Part shown: positions 43,634-52,386 of the stretch, piece by piece
Numbering within the stretch: position 1 is the first letter of the stretch
How the letters are laid out: every line of letters starts with the position of its first letter
Assembly (NCBI RefSeq): GCF_017302985.1
Contig: NZ_JAFIMU010000017.1
Location: forward strand, 124,001-188,000
Origin: Corallococcus macrosporus
GTDB taxonomy: Bacteria > Myxococcota > Myxococcia > Myxococcales > Myxococcaceae
Length of the DNA stretch: 64,000 bases
Reading direction: 5' to 3'
The notes under the pieces: generated by a model
What the model was told of the DNA's origin: nothing
The model's database searches: none
What the model saw: the letters and a program-made list of their open reading frames with translations, nothing else
Translations under genes and position numbers: made by a program

Positions 43634-44424
43634 TCGAAGATTCCAAGTCTGGGGACGACGCGAAGAACCTGCCTGGTGCCCAGGCGGAATGCCTGCATAT
43701 AGCTTTCTTTCTGGGTAGGCCCGCTCAGTGAAGAACCTCCTGAGCGCCAGTCAGGTGGCTCCGAGACGTTCGTACAGGGGAACTTGAAGTCGTAGACCAC
43801 ACTGACTTGTAGCGGATCACCTGTGTGGATGACGAAATCTGGCGTCAGCGTGCCCTTCAGTTCATGCCGGAAACGGGGCTGCTTGAGCAACTGAACCTCT
43901 TCTTTGCTGATGAGTGTGCTGGTACCTGTACGCCGGTCGAATCGGTAGGTCGGCTCGATGCTGAAACGGCCCGGCATCATCGAGTCGAACTTCTGCTCGA
44001 CACACTCCAACGCCACGGCATGCATCTGGCTCCCCAGCCAGATGGCACGACTGACGGACTCACTCTGCGCGTTGTAGACCTGTTCCTTGCACTGCGCGGG
44101 CGTCGGGAACTTGCCCTCATGGTAGCGCAGCAGCACCTGTGACCGCGCCAGGTCCGCGCACTCCTTCAGCACGGACTCCACCGACCGCTTCGCGTCCTCG
44201 TCCAGCATCGCCCGGGCCCCGGCGACCACCACCGCCACCTCCGCCGCGCGCACTCCCGGGAGCACCGACTCCGGCCCGATGCACAGCGCCGGATGGGTCC
44301 GGCAGCTGTTCGATGGCGTGTCGAATCCCCGCTGCTCATACGTGCCCTGCCTGGGCCCGGCGCAGCCGCCCAGCCCCACGCCCAGCACCACCCACAGTCC
44401 ATGCGTCCAGCGTCGCAGCCCCAT
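43630..44424 (-). CDS. Lipoprotein with C-terminal PD-(D/E)xK-like nuclease domain (toxin candidate)
   Basis: 264 residues from the ATG at 44424. The signal peptide ends in GLGGC, so the mature protein is lipidated. The N-terminal region is helical and holds several Cys (SCRTHPALC). The C-terminus has TPDFVI, then SVVYDFKFPC, resembling the Asp-x(n)-Asp-Phe-Lys core of PD-(D/E)xK nucleases, and ends with YMQAFRLGTRQVLRVVPRLG. This layout suits a surface toxin delivered on contact. The overlapping immunity gene supports the toxin call. The active-site assignment is a pattern match, not proven. Confidence 0.68.
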   Translation of the reverse strand: MGLRRWTHGLWVVLGVGLGGCAGPRQGTYEQRGFDTPSNSCRTHPALCIGPESVLPGVRAAEVAVVVAGARAMLDEDAKRSVESVLKECADLARSQVLLRYHEGKFPTPAQCKEQVYNAQSESVSRAIWLGSQMHAVALECVEQKFDSMMPGRFSIEPTYRFDRRTGTSTLISKEEVQLLKQPRFRHELKGTLTPDFVIHTGDPLQVSVVYDFKFPCTNVSEPPDWRSGGSSLSGPTQKESYMQAFRLGTRQVLRVVPRLGIFE

Positions 44425-44540
44425 GTCCCCATCCTGCCAGTGCACGCTCGGCAGGTAGGCGCCCTGGCGTGAGACAGCGACACCGCGCCTTTCCATCACA
44501 CCTGTGCGAACCCACCCCGCCACGGCGGGCCCATCGACGC

Positions 44541-45674
44541 ATGAGACGTGAATCGGTAGCCTGCGGTCCCGTGACCGTCGCCGCCGCCGAGAAGAGTGAG
44601 AGAATCCGTCACCGCAAGATTGGCGCCTGCCGCGTGCTCGGCGAGCTGGGCCGGGGCGGCATGGCGTTGGTGTACCGCGGCCTGCATGAGCTGCTCCAGC
44701 GCGAGGTCGCCATCAAGGAGCTGCTCCCCGAGGGCCAGCGCGACCAGGAGGCCCTGTCCCGCTTCCGCCGCGAGGCCCTCGCGCTCGCCGCCTTCCGCCA
44801 CCAGAACATCGTCACCCTCTATGACCTGGTGGAGAAGAACGACAGCCTCTTCATGGTCATGGAGTACGTGGACGGCCCCACCCTCCACGGCCTCATCAAG
44901 GACGGCCCGCTCCCCCCGGACGTCGCCGCCGTCATCGGCGCGCGCATCGCCAGCGCGCTCGACCACGCGCACTTCCGCCGCATCATCCACCGCGACCTGA
45001 AGCCCGCGAACGTCATGCTCACCAAGTCCGGTGAGGTGAAGCTCATGGACTTCGGCATCGCCAAGGACGTCAGCCTCGAAGCCCTCACCCAGCAGGGCAT
45101 GGCCGTGGGCACGCCGTCGTACATGTCCCCGGAGCAGGTCACCGGCGCGCCCATCGACGCGCGCACGGACATCTTCTCCCTGGGCGTGCTCCTCTATGAG
45201 GCCCTCTCCGGCACGCGCCCCTTCGTGGGCAAGACGGCCGGCGAGGTGTTCGCCCGCATCCGCGACGGCAAGTTCATCCCGCTCCAGAAGGCGGCGCCGA
45301 ACGTGCCGCCCCCGCTCGCGCGCATCGTGAAGCGCGCGCTGTCGGTGAAGCCGGAGGCCCGCTTCCCGGACGCCGCGGCCATGCGCCGCGAGCTGGACCT
45401 GTTCCTCGCCCACGAGGTGCGCGTGTCCCATCCCGCGCTGCTCGTGGCCTTCCTGCGCTACCGCGAGAAGCTCACCGAGACGGAGGCCCTGGCCCACCTC
45501 ACCCAGCAGGAGCTGGGCGTGCTCGACGTGTTCGCCACGAAGAAGCCCGCGCGCACGCCCGGCAAGGGCCGGTGGGTCCTGGCCGCGCTCACCGCGGGCG
45601 CGGTCGCGGCCGGCACCGGCCTCTACCTGTCCCAGTCCCAGTGGGCGCCGCTGCTGGAGCAGCTCACCCGCTGA
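44541..45674 (+). CDS. Ser/Thr protein kinase with C-terminal membrane anchor
   Basis: 377 residues from the ATG at 44541 (GTG at 44571 is an alternative; no clear ribosome site for either). The kinase domain has GRGGMALVY, VAIKELLPE, HRDLKPAN, MDFG and SPEQ, all functional. A hydrophobic segment near residue 350 (WVLAALTAGAVAAGTGLYL) anchors it, leaving a short tail. It is divergent from the toxin lipoprotein and converges on queF. Confidence 0.93.
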   Translation: MRRESVACGPVTVAAAEKSERIRHRKIGACRVLGELGRGGMALVYRGLHELLQREVAIKELLPEGQRDQEALSRFRREALALAAFRHQNIVTLYDLVEKNDSLFMVMEYVDGPTLHGLIKDGPLPPDVAAVIGARIASALDHAHFRRIIHRDLKPANVMLTKSGEVKLMDFGIAKDVSLEALTQQGMAVGTPSYMSPEQVTGAPIDARTDIFSLGVLLYEALSGTRPFVGKTAGEVFARIRDGKFIPLQKAAPNVPPPLARIVKRALSVKPEARFPDAAAMRRELDLFLAHEVRVSHPALLVAFLRYREKLTETEALAHLTQQELGVLDVFATKKPARTPGKGRWVLAALTAGAVAAGTGLYLSQSQWAPLLEQLTR

Positions 45675-45687
45675 GCGCCTGACGGCC

Positions 45688-46050
45688 TCAGGCCTTCTTC
45701 TTGTCGTGCGTGACGGTGACGATGGTCCCGATGCCGCCGCGCACGAAGAAGTCACCCACCACCGTGAGCTTGCGCGGCTGGATGGCCTTGATGATGTCGT
45801 CCGCGATGGTGTTGGTCACCTTCTCGTGGAAGGCGCCCTCGTTGCGGTAGGACCACATGTAGAGCTTCAGGCTCTTGAGCTCCACGCACAGCTGATCCGG
45901 CACGTACTTGATGGTGAAGCGCGCGAAGTCAGGCTGGCCGGTGAGCGGGCACAGGCAGGTGAACTCCGGCACGTCGAAGGCGATCTCGTAGTCGCGATCG
46001 GCGGCGGGGTTGGGGAACGTCTGGATTTCCTTGGACGGCTTGGAGGACAT
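45688..46050 (-). CDS. queF: NADPH-dependent 7-cyano-7-deazaguanine reductase
   Basis: 120 residues from the ATG at 46050, the short type I QueF. It reduces preQ0 to preQ1, the step before tRNA insertion in queuosine synthesis. The hallmark [17 protein letters not shown] contains the catalytic Cys, followed by [18 protein letters not shown] with substrate Glu. The upstream open frame is antisense to the neighbour's promoter and not used. It is a single gene with no queCDE beside it; the QueA-like protein lies 7 kb away and its motifs differ from true QueA. Confidence 0.93.
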   Translation of the reverse strand: MSSKPSKEIQTFPNPAADRDYEIAFDVPEFTCLCPLTGQPDFARFTIKYVPDQLCVELKSLKLYMWSYRNEGAFHEKVTNTIADDIIKAIQPRKLTVVGDFFVRGGIGTIVTVTHDKKKA

Positions 46051-46256
46051 GCGCTGTCGTGTAGCACACGTTCGGCGCGTGTCACCGCCCTCCAGGATGT
46101 CGCCTCCCTGGCTGCCCGGCCCGGGGCTCTCTGTTCGGGTTCCAACGTGCCAGGGCCCTCCAGGACAGGAGAACGCCCGGGGGTGGTTGGCGATCATGCC
46201 CGGGGATTCCTATCTCCCTCCGGCGACCCCTGAAGCAAGCGCGTCCCGCCCCGCCC

Positions 46257-48161
46257 ATGCTGCCACCCAACGACGTCGAGGATGTCCTCTCGTGCTTGCC
46301 CCAAGCGCTCCTGCGCGTGGGGCCCGACCTCCGCGTCCAGTGGTGCGAGGCCGGCTTCGAGGCCAAGACGGGCGTGCCACTCGCTCCGGGCGGCACCCTG
46401 CTGGATGCCCTGGAGCCCGGGCGCAGCCGCGAGGCCCTGGCGCGCGCCATCCGCGATGGCCGGGCGCACTCCGGCCACGTCATCACCCGCGCGCTCCGGC
46501 AGGTGCGTGTGCAGGTGAAGCCCACCCACACGAACGGCTCGGCCGGGGCGTGGCTGGTGGTGGAGCCGTCCGGCGTGGACGACGAGGGCGCGTTTTCACA
46601 GGCCGTGCGGGAGATTGCCCGCGCGGTGGGTGAGTCCCTGGAGGTGGACCGGGTCTGCTCGGCCGCCGTGGTGTCGCTGGTGCGGTGCGCCCAGGTGCGC
46701 CGCGCGGAGGTGTTCCTCTACGAGGAGGACGACGCGACGCTGAAGCGCATGGCGGTGTCGGACCTGGAGGGCCTGGACGCGCCCCAGGACGTGTTCGACC
46801 CGTCGGAGGACCCCTACCGGCAGGCCCTGGCGCTGCGCCAGCCGCAGCTGGGCATCCAGCGCGGGTACGGCGACGCGGTGGGCTCGGTGTTCGCGGCGGT
46901 GCCGCTGTGCGCGCCGCGCCGAACGGTGGGGCTCTTGCTCATCTACAAGGAGCAGGGCGCGTCGTTCTCCGTGCGCGAGCTGGAGATGTGGAGCGCGGCG
47001 GCCAGCCAGCTCGCGGTGGCGGTGGAGAACGCGCGCCTGCTGCGCGAGGCCCAGGCGGCCCTGCGCGTGCGCGAGGAGTTCATGTCCATCGCGTCGCACG
47101 AGCTGAAGACGCCGCTCACGCCGCTGAAGCTGGGCCTGTACTCCATGGAGCGCCGCATCGCCGCCGGGCAGCCGGTGGCGCTCGCCAGCGTGCTCAAGTC
47201 CAAGCGGCAGGTGGACCGGCTCGCGGGCTTGGTGGAGGACCTGCTGGACGCAAGCCGCCTGGAGCTGGGGCGGCTGGCGCTGGACTCGGCGCCGCTGGAG
47301 GTGGGGCAGCTGGTGGCGGAGGTGGTGGACCACTTCCGCCACGCCTTCGAGCGCCCCTTCACGGTGGACGTGCCGCACGACGGCGTCTGGGTGCTGGGCG
47401 ACAGGGACCGGCTGGAGCAGGTGCTGGTGAACCTGCTGGAGAACGCGCACAAGTACAGCCCCGCGGGGGCGCCCATCTCCGTGAAGGTGGGGCGCACGGC
47501 GGAGTCGGCGCGCATCCAGGTGCAGGACCACGGCATCGGGATTCCGGGCGCGGACCAGGCGCTGGTGTTCCAGCGCTTCTACCGGGCGCGCAACGTGTCG
47601 CACCGCAACTTCGGCGGGCTGGGGCTGGGGCTGTTCATCAGCCACTCCATCGTGAAGATGCACGGCGGCGCGCTGGCGCTGCGCAGCCGCGAGGGCGAGG
47701 GCTCCACGTTCTCGCTGGACCTGCCGCGCATGCCCGCGCACGAGGTGCGCAGGCTGCCCCGGCGCGTGCTGGTGCTGGACGAGGACGTGCACCAGGAGGC
47801 CACGGCGGAGCGCACCCTGCGCGCGGAGGGCTTCGAGGTGTTCACCGTGCAGAGCGGCGCGGAGGCCCTGCGCAAGGCGACGCACCTGCCGGTGGACCTC
47901 ATCGTGCTGTCCACGAGCGCCTCGCAGTCCGCGGTGGGCACGTTCCTGGAGACCTTCGCCACGCTGCCGCGAGCGCGGCCGGTGCCCATCCTGCTGGCGG
48001 GAGATGAGCGGCCATGGTGGGCGCAGGAGAGCGCCGCGCTGTGTCCCCGGCACTACCGTCCGGACGAGCTGCTCGCGGGAGTGCGCACCGTGCTGACGCG
48101 CGAGAAGCGCCGGACGCTGACGCCGGTGGAGACGGAGCTTCCGCTCGTCACGCCCGCTTGA
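46257..48161 (+). CDS. GAF-histidine kinase with degenerate receiver
   Basis: 634 residues. A PAS-like start (LLRVGPDLRVQWCEAGFEAKTGV), a GAF domain (about 125-260), HisKA with ASHELKTPLTPLKLG near 280, and HATPase_c with NLLENAHKY, DHGIGIP and GLGLGLFI, so kinase activity is likely. The C-terminal 120 residues look like a receiver (VLDEDVHQEATAERTL), but the acceptor position reads DLIVLSTSAS, with Ser replacing Asp, so it is a pseudo-receiver. The stop overlaps the convergent deacetylase by 14 nt. Confidence 0.88.
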   Translation: MLPPNDVEDVLSCLPQALLRVGPDLRVQWCEAGFEAKTGVPLAPGGTLLDALEPGRSREALARAIRDGRAHSGHVITRALRQVRVQVKPTHTNGSAGAWLVVEPSGVDDEGAFSQAVREIARAVGESLEVDRVCSAAVVSLVRCAQVRRAEVFLYEEDDATLKRMAVSDLEGLDAPQDVFDPSEDPYRQALALRQPQLGIQRGYGDAVGSVFAAVPLCAPRRTVGLLLIYKEQGASFSVRELEMWSAAASQLAVAVENARLLREAQAALRVREEFMSIASHELKTPLTPLKLGLYSMERRIAAGQPVALASVLKSKRQVDRLAGLVEDLLDASRLELGRLALDSAPLEVGQLVAEVVDHFRHAFERPFTVDVPHDGVWVLGDRDRLEQVLVNLLENAHKYSPAGAPISVKVGRTAESARIQVQDHGIGIPGADQALVFQRFYRARNVSHRNFGGLGLGLFISHSIVKMHGGALALRSREGEGSTFSLDLPRMPAHEVRRLPRRVLVLDEDVHQEATAERTLRAEGFEVFTVQSGAEALRKATHLPVDLIVLSTSASQSAVGTFLETFATLPRARPVPILLAGDERPWWAQESAALCPRHYRPDELLAGVRTVLTREKRRTLTPVETELPLVTPA

Positions 48162-48939
48162 GGACGCGGTAGTCCGTAGGCTGGATTCCGGATTGAGCCA
48201 GGGCCTCGCGGGAGCGGGCGTCCAGGAAGGTGGCCAGCTCCACCTCGCGCTGCGCGGCGTAGCGGGTGGTGACCACTTCGGGCAGGTGGCCTGGGTGACA
48301 CATCCACTCCGTGACGCCTTCGCCCGGCAGCGCTTTTAGAGCCTCGGAGAAGCGCTCCGGGGTCCAGTACGCCGTCTCTCCGGACTCGCCCACGAAGTGA
48401 TCATTCGTCGTGACACCCCGTGCCCTCAGCGCGCCGCGCATGGCCGCGTCGATGGAGCGCACCGGCAGGCCCGCGCGCCTCGCGACGCGTGACAGTCCCT
48501 CCAACACCTGGGGATGCCGGTGCAGGTGCTTGTGCACGTCCAGGTGCGTGGCGGCCTGGCCCAGCAGCCGCTCCAGTTGCTCCAGTTGCGCGAGCGCCTC
48601 CGCCTCCACCACGTCCGCGGGAAGCCCGGCCACCCGTGCGCCATCGAGGCCGCCGTCCACGGTGCGCCACTCGCGCGGGAATCCGTTGGCCACGGGAGCG
48701 CCCCGGTCCAGGTTCAGGTGCAACCCGATGGCGAGTCCCCGCGCCTGCCTCGCGGCGTCCTCCGTCCCCGGCGCGTTCACCAGCAGGGTGGCGGAGGAGA
48801 CGACGCCTTCGCGCAGCGCCTGGAGGATGCCCCGGGTGATGCCCGGGTCGTAGCCCAGGTCATCGGCGTTGATGATGAGGGCGCGGGGCGGCGTGGAGGG
48901 CTCCTTCAGGGACGGGGCCGCGCCTGGAAGAAGCGCCAC
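48148..48939 (-). CDS. YdjC/ChbG-family carbohydrate deacetylase
   Basis: 263 residues from a GTG at 48939 that lies within the end of the upstream gene (34-nt overlap). The metal motif is NADDLGYDPG, followed by IGLHLNLD and HLDVHKHLHRHP, which supply the ligands for a mononuclear metal. The family removes acetyl groups from N,N'-diacetylchitobiose or related oligosaccharides. No carbohydrate transport genes lie beside it. Its coupling with the esterase suggests a joint role in sugar-polymer or ester breakdown. Confidence 0.88.
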   Translation of the reverse strand: MALLPGAAPSLKEPSTPPRALIINADDLGYDPGITRGILQALREGVVSSATLLVNAPGTEDAARQARGLAIGLHLNLDRGAPVANGFPREWRTVDGGLDGARVAGLPADVVEAEALAQLEQLERLLGQAATHLDVHKHLHRHPQVLEGLSRVARRAGLPVRSIDAAMRGALRARGVTTNDHFVGESGETAYWTPERFSEALKALPGEGVTEWMCHPGHLPEVVTTRYAAQREVELATFLDARSREALAQSGIQPTDYRVLKRA

Positions 48940-49925
48940 ATCTGCAGGGTCGCGTCCAGGTCCGGCGTGCCGTCATTGTAGAGCGTCTGGCCGGGCCACG
49001 CGTGCTTGCCGCCGGTGACGGTGCACAGGCTGGCGGTGGCGCTCTCCGGCTGACAGCCCGTATACGCAACACAGGTGCTGTTGCCCTGCTGATACGTCTG
49101 CTGCTGCGGGCCGGTGCAGCCGTTGCGCTCGGCGAAGCGGCGCACGGACTCCGGGGCGGAAGGGTAGGGCTTGCCGCCGAGGACGTTGTCGCCGCCGTCG
49201 TAGAGGATGGTCTCGTCGGCGCTGCCGTGGAAGTGGAGCACGGGGACGGCCCGCGACGGGCGGCAGTCCGTCACGCCCAGCATGCCCGCCACGGGCGCGA
49301 TGGCCGCGATGCGCTGGGCGCGCTCACAGGCCAGCCGGTAGGAGAAGAAGCCGCCGTTGGAGAAGCCGTTGGCGAAGACGCGGCGCGGATCCGTGCACAC
49401 GCGGGTGTCCAGGTCCGCGAGCAGCGCGTCCACGAAGCCCACGTCGTCCACGTTGCCAAGCTGCGCCGGGCCACAGCAGGCCTCGCCGTTCCAGCCGCGC
49501 GTGTCCGGTTCGCCCCGGCCGTAGACCTCCGGGAAGTTGAGGCCGCGCGGGTACACCGCGATGAAGCCCTCCGCGTCCGCCAGCGCGGAGAAGCCGGTCA
49601 GTTGCTCCTGTTCCTGCTCGGTGGAGCCGAAGCCGTGGAAGCTGAGGACGACGGGCGTGGGCTTCGTGGCGTCGTAGCCGGTGGGGACGTGGACGCGGAA
49701 GGCGCGGGTGCGGCCGCCGTGCTCGAGGGTCCAGTCGTAGGTGCCGGGCGTCACGGTGAGGCCGGAGCAGGCCGAGCGGTCCGCGGGGGCCACGTCGCCG
49801 GAGGGCGTGTCCGGCAGCTCCGTCCCGGCATCGGTCGAGGGGTCGTTGCTGTCGTCCGTGGAGCCACACGCGGTGGCGGTCAGCAGCAGGCTGGACGCGG
49901 CGAGGGCGAGGAGGCGAAGGCGCAT
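48906..49925 (-). CDS. Lipoprotein esterase of the LpqC/PHB-depolymerase type
   Basis: 339 residues. The signal peptide ends in TATAC, a good lipobox. The alpha/beta-hydrolase fold contains the oxyanion segment VVLSFHGFGST, the nucleophile GFSNGG near residue 195, the acid in HFHGSADET and the His in TGGKHAWPG. This matches secreted polyhydroxybutyrate depolymerase/feruloyl esterase-like proteins. The GEACCGPAQLGNVDDVGF segment with paired Cys is common in the group. It is transcribed just before the YdjC deacetylase. Confidence 0.88.
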   Translation of the reverse strand: MRLRLLALAASSLLLTATACGSTDDSNDPSTDAGTELPDTPSGDVAPADRSACSGLTVTPGTYDWTLEHGGRTRAFRVHVPTGYDATKPTPVVLSFHGFGSTEQEQEQLTGFSALADAEGFIAVYPRGLNFPEVYGRGEPDTRGWNGEACCGPAQLGNVDDVGFVDALLADLDTRVCTDPRRVFANGFSNGGFFSYRLACERAQRIAAIAPVAGMLGVTDCRPSRAVPVLHFHGSADETILYDGGDNVLGGKPYPSAPESVRRFAERNGCTGPQQQTYQQGNSTCVAYTGCQPESATASLCTVTGGKHAWPGQTLYNDGTPDLDATLQMWRFFQARPRP

Positions 49926-49937
49926 ATGGGCGGGAAG

Positions 49938-52133
49938 CTAGTTCCCCGCGCCGCACTCCGCCGCGAGCGCCTGCGCCCGGTCCGGGAACTTTTCCGCCAG
50001 CGTACGTTTCACCTCGGCCACCCGGGCGGCGTCGCCCTCGTGGACGTGGAGTTGGCAACGCGCGGTGAGGGCGCGCGGGTCGTCCGGGGCCAGACGCTCG
50101 GCCTCGCGGTACTCGCGCTCGGCGCCGCGAAGGTCGCCTTGCCGGAAGAGGACGGCCCCCAGGTAGGAGTGGGCCACCGCGAGCGAGGGCGCCTTGCGCT
50201 GCGCGCGCTTGAGCAGGGCGGCGGCGTCGTCCAGCTTCTCCTGGCGGAAGCGCACGAAGCCCAGCTCCGCCAGGGACTCGGCGTCGTCGTGCTGGCGCGT
50301 CCAGGCGGACAGCACGGTGGCGGCCTCGTCCAGCCGGCCCCCTTGCGACAGGAGCTGTCCGTAGCGGGGGGCCACCTGGGCGGAGCCCGGCGCCTGCGCG
50401 TACGCCTTCGCGAGCGCGGTCAGCGCGCCCGGCACGTCGCCCTGGCGGGCTCGCAGTTCGGCCAGGGCCAGCGGCACGCGGACGTCCTTGGGGGCCAGGG
50501 CAGTGGCCTCGTCGATGGCGCGTTCCGCGCGCTTGCCCATGCGCAGCTCCGTGGCGGCGCGCGCGGCGAGCAGGTGCGCCTCCGCCTCCTTCGGGAAGCG
50601 CGACGTGTAGGCCTCCGCCAGGGACAGGGCCTGCGAGTGGGCGCCCGCGTTCAACAGCAGCGTGCCCGCGCGGCCCAGTTCCTTGGCCGTGGCGCGCACG
50701 TCCTTGGCCAGCCCGTCCAGCGCGGACACCTTCGCGTCCACGGTCGTGGCGGCTTCGGCGGCGGCGATCCGCGCGGGAGGCAGCACGTCCGGACGCCGCA
50801 GGAACCACGTGGCCCCCGCGCCCGCTCCACCCAGCACGAGCACGCCCGCGACGATGGCCAGGGCCCGGCGCGACCGTGGCGCCCCGGCTTGAGCACCCTT
50901 CACCGCGCCACGGGGGGCCTTGGCCTGGGCGTCAGCTGGGACGGCGGCGTTGCCCGAGGGCCCGTCGTTGGATCCGCCGGAAGCCACGGGCCGGGCACGC
51001 AGCGACACGGTCTGGGTACCCACGGGCGGAAGGGGACGGGCAGGGGACAGACCGGCGCTGACCGGAGGCGGCACGGGCCAGGCGGGAACGCCCTGCACCC
51101 CGAACGGCGGCAGCAGGTCTCCACCGGGCGCACCCTCCGAGCCCGAGTTGGACGGATCCGCGAGCCTCGCCTGCCGCAGCGCCAGCCGCTTGGGGTCGCT
51201 GTCCGGCGGGAACAGCGCATCCAGGTACGCGGCCACCTGCGCCGGCGAGGCGACCTCCGCGGGGCCGCCCAGCATCTCGATGGCGGCGATGAACGTCTGC
51301 AGGCTGTCGAAGCGCGCCTCCGGGTCCTTCGCGAGCGCCATGAGGCACACCGCCTCCAGCGCCTGCGGCACCGACGGGTCGAACGCGGTGGGCGGCTTCG
51401 GCCGTCCCTCCGAGATGCGCGTGAGCACCTCGTCGGTGGACATGCCGGTGAAGGGCCGGCGGCCACACAACTGCTCGTAGAGCATCACCCCCGCGGCGAA
51501 CAGGTCCGCGCGGTGGTCCACGCTGCGGCCGGCGATCATCTCCGGCGACATGTAGAAGAACTTCCCCTTCAGCGTCCCGGGCTCCGTCCCCGCTCCCAGC
51601 GCGTCCGCCTTCGCGATGCCGAAGTCGATGACCTTCACCGCGCCGTTCACGCCGACGTGGATGTTGTCCGGCGTGAAGTCGCGGTGGACGATGCGCAGCG
51701 GCCGTCCCGCCTCGTCCACGGCGCGGTGCGCGGCGTCCAGCCCGCGGCACGCGTCCACCAGCACGCGCAGGGTGATGCCCAGGGGCACGCGCTGGCCGCG
51801 CTCGGCGGCCTCCTGCCGCACCTCCGCGAACGAGCGTCCCTCCAGGAGCTCCATGGCGATGAAGGGCTCTCCGCCCTCCATGCCCAGCTCCAGGATGGAC
51901 ACCACATGCGGGTGGCGCACCTGCGCGGTGATGCGCGCCTCGTTGAGGAACATCTGCACGATGCGCCGGTCCGCGACCAGGTGCGGCATCAACCGCTTCA
52001 CCGCCACGGCCGGGCCGCGCTGCCCATCCGGGGTGATGGCGCGCGCCAGATACACCTCCGCCATGCCGCCCGTCGCGATGCGCGCGCTCAAGCGGTATCG
52101 GCCTGCCCACGAAACGCCGGATTCCGACACCAA
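49938..52133 (-). CDS. Membrane Ser/Thr protein kinase with periplasmic TPRs
   Basis: 731 residues; the start is TTG at 52133 or GTG at 52130. The kinase domain has ATGGMAEVYLA, VAVKRLM, HRDFTPDN, IDFG and MSPEMIAG, so it should be active. A Pro/Ala-rich linker (about 340-430) leads to one membrane span near residue 420 (ALAIVAGVLVLGGAGAGATWFL). The C-terminal 280 residues are TPR repeats (AEAHLLAARAATELRMGK, then AHSYLGAVLFRQGDLRGAEREYREAERLAPDD), facing outside the cytoplasm. It sits 12 nt upstream of the esterase gene on the same strand and may share its transcript. Confidence 0.92.
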   Translation of the reverse strand: MVSESGVSWAGRYRLSARIATGGMAEVYLARAITPDGQRGPAVAVKRLMPHLVADRRIVQMFLNEARITAQVRHPHVVSILELGMEGGEPFIAMELLEGRSFAEVRQEAAERGQRVPLGITLRVLVDACRGLDAAHRAVDEAGRPLRIVHRDFTPDNIHVGVNGAVKVIDFGIAKADALGAGTEPGTLKGKFFYMSPEMIAGRSVDHRADLFAAGVMLYEQLCGRRPFTGMSTDEVLTRISEGRPKPPTAFDPSVPQALEAVCLMALAKDPEARFDSLQTFIAAIEMLGGPAEVASPAQVAAYLDALFPPDSDPKRLALRQARLADPSNSGSEGAPGGDLLPPFGVQGVPAWPVPPPVSAGLSPARPLPPVGTQTVSLRARPVASGGSNDGPSGNAAVPADAQAKAPRGAVKGAQAGAPRSRRALAIVAGVLVLGGAGAGATWFLRRPDVLPPARIAAAEAATTVDAKVSALDGLAKDVRATAKELGRAGTLLLNAGAHSQALSLAEAYTSRFPKEAEAHLLAARAATELRMGKRAERAIDEATALAPKDVRVPLALAELRARQGDVPGALTALAKAYAQAPGSAQVAPRYGQLLSQGGRLDEAATVLSAWTRQHDDAESLAELGFVRFRQEKLDDAAALLKRAQRKAPSLAVAHSYLGAVLFRQGDLRGAEREYREAERLAPDDPRALTARCQLHVHEGDAARVAEVKRTLAEKFPDRAQALAAECGAGN

Positions 52134-52386
52134 GGTGGCCGCAGTCTACGGGCCCGGGCCCCCGGCGCCCAACGTCCTGACGGGCCGCCTGCCTGCCTGT
52201 CCCCGTCTGTCGTACAGGGCACGCCGGGCATGCCCACCGTATTGGACCGGCCGGGACGACCGGTGTGGGTGCAGGGATGTGTGGACCCGATGACGGCGGA
52301 CGGGGCGGGAGTGCTAACCTCCCCGGCCTCAAGCGTGACCCCTAAGGGGAGGGGGCCGCCTTCACGAACCTCGCGACCCGTCGCGG

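Noticed and set aside
44139-44540. Upstream extension of the Ser/Thr kinase gene
   Set aside because: The frame is open, but the peptide is Pro/Ala/Arg-rich and antisense to the lipoprotein toxin gene; ATG at 44541 gives a normal kinase.
46051-46256. preQ1 riboswitch upstream of queF
   Set aside because: No preQ1-type hairpin and A-rich tail could be identified in the short region before the queF start.
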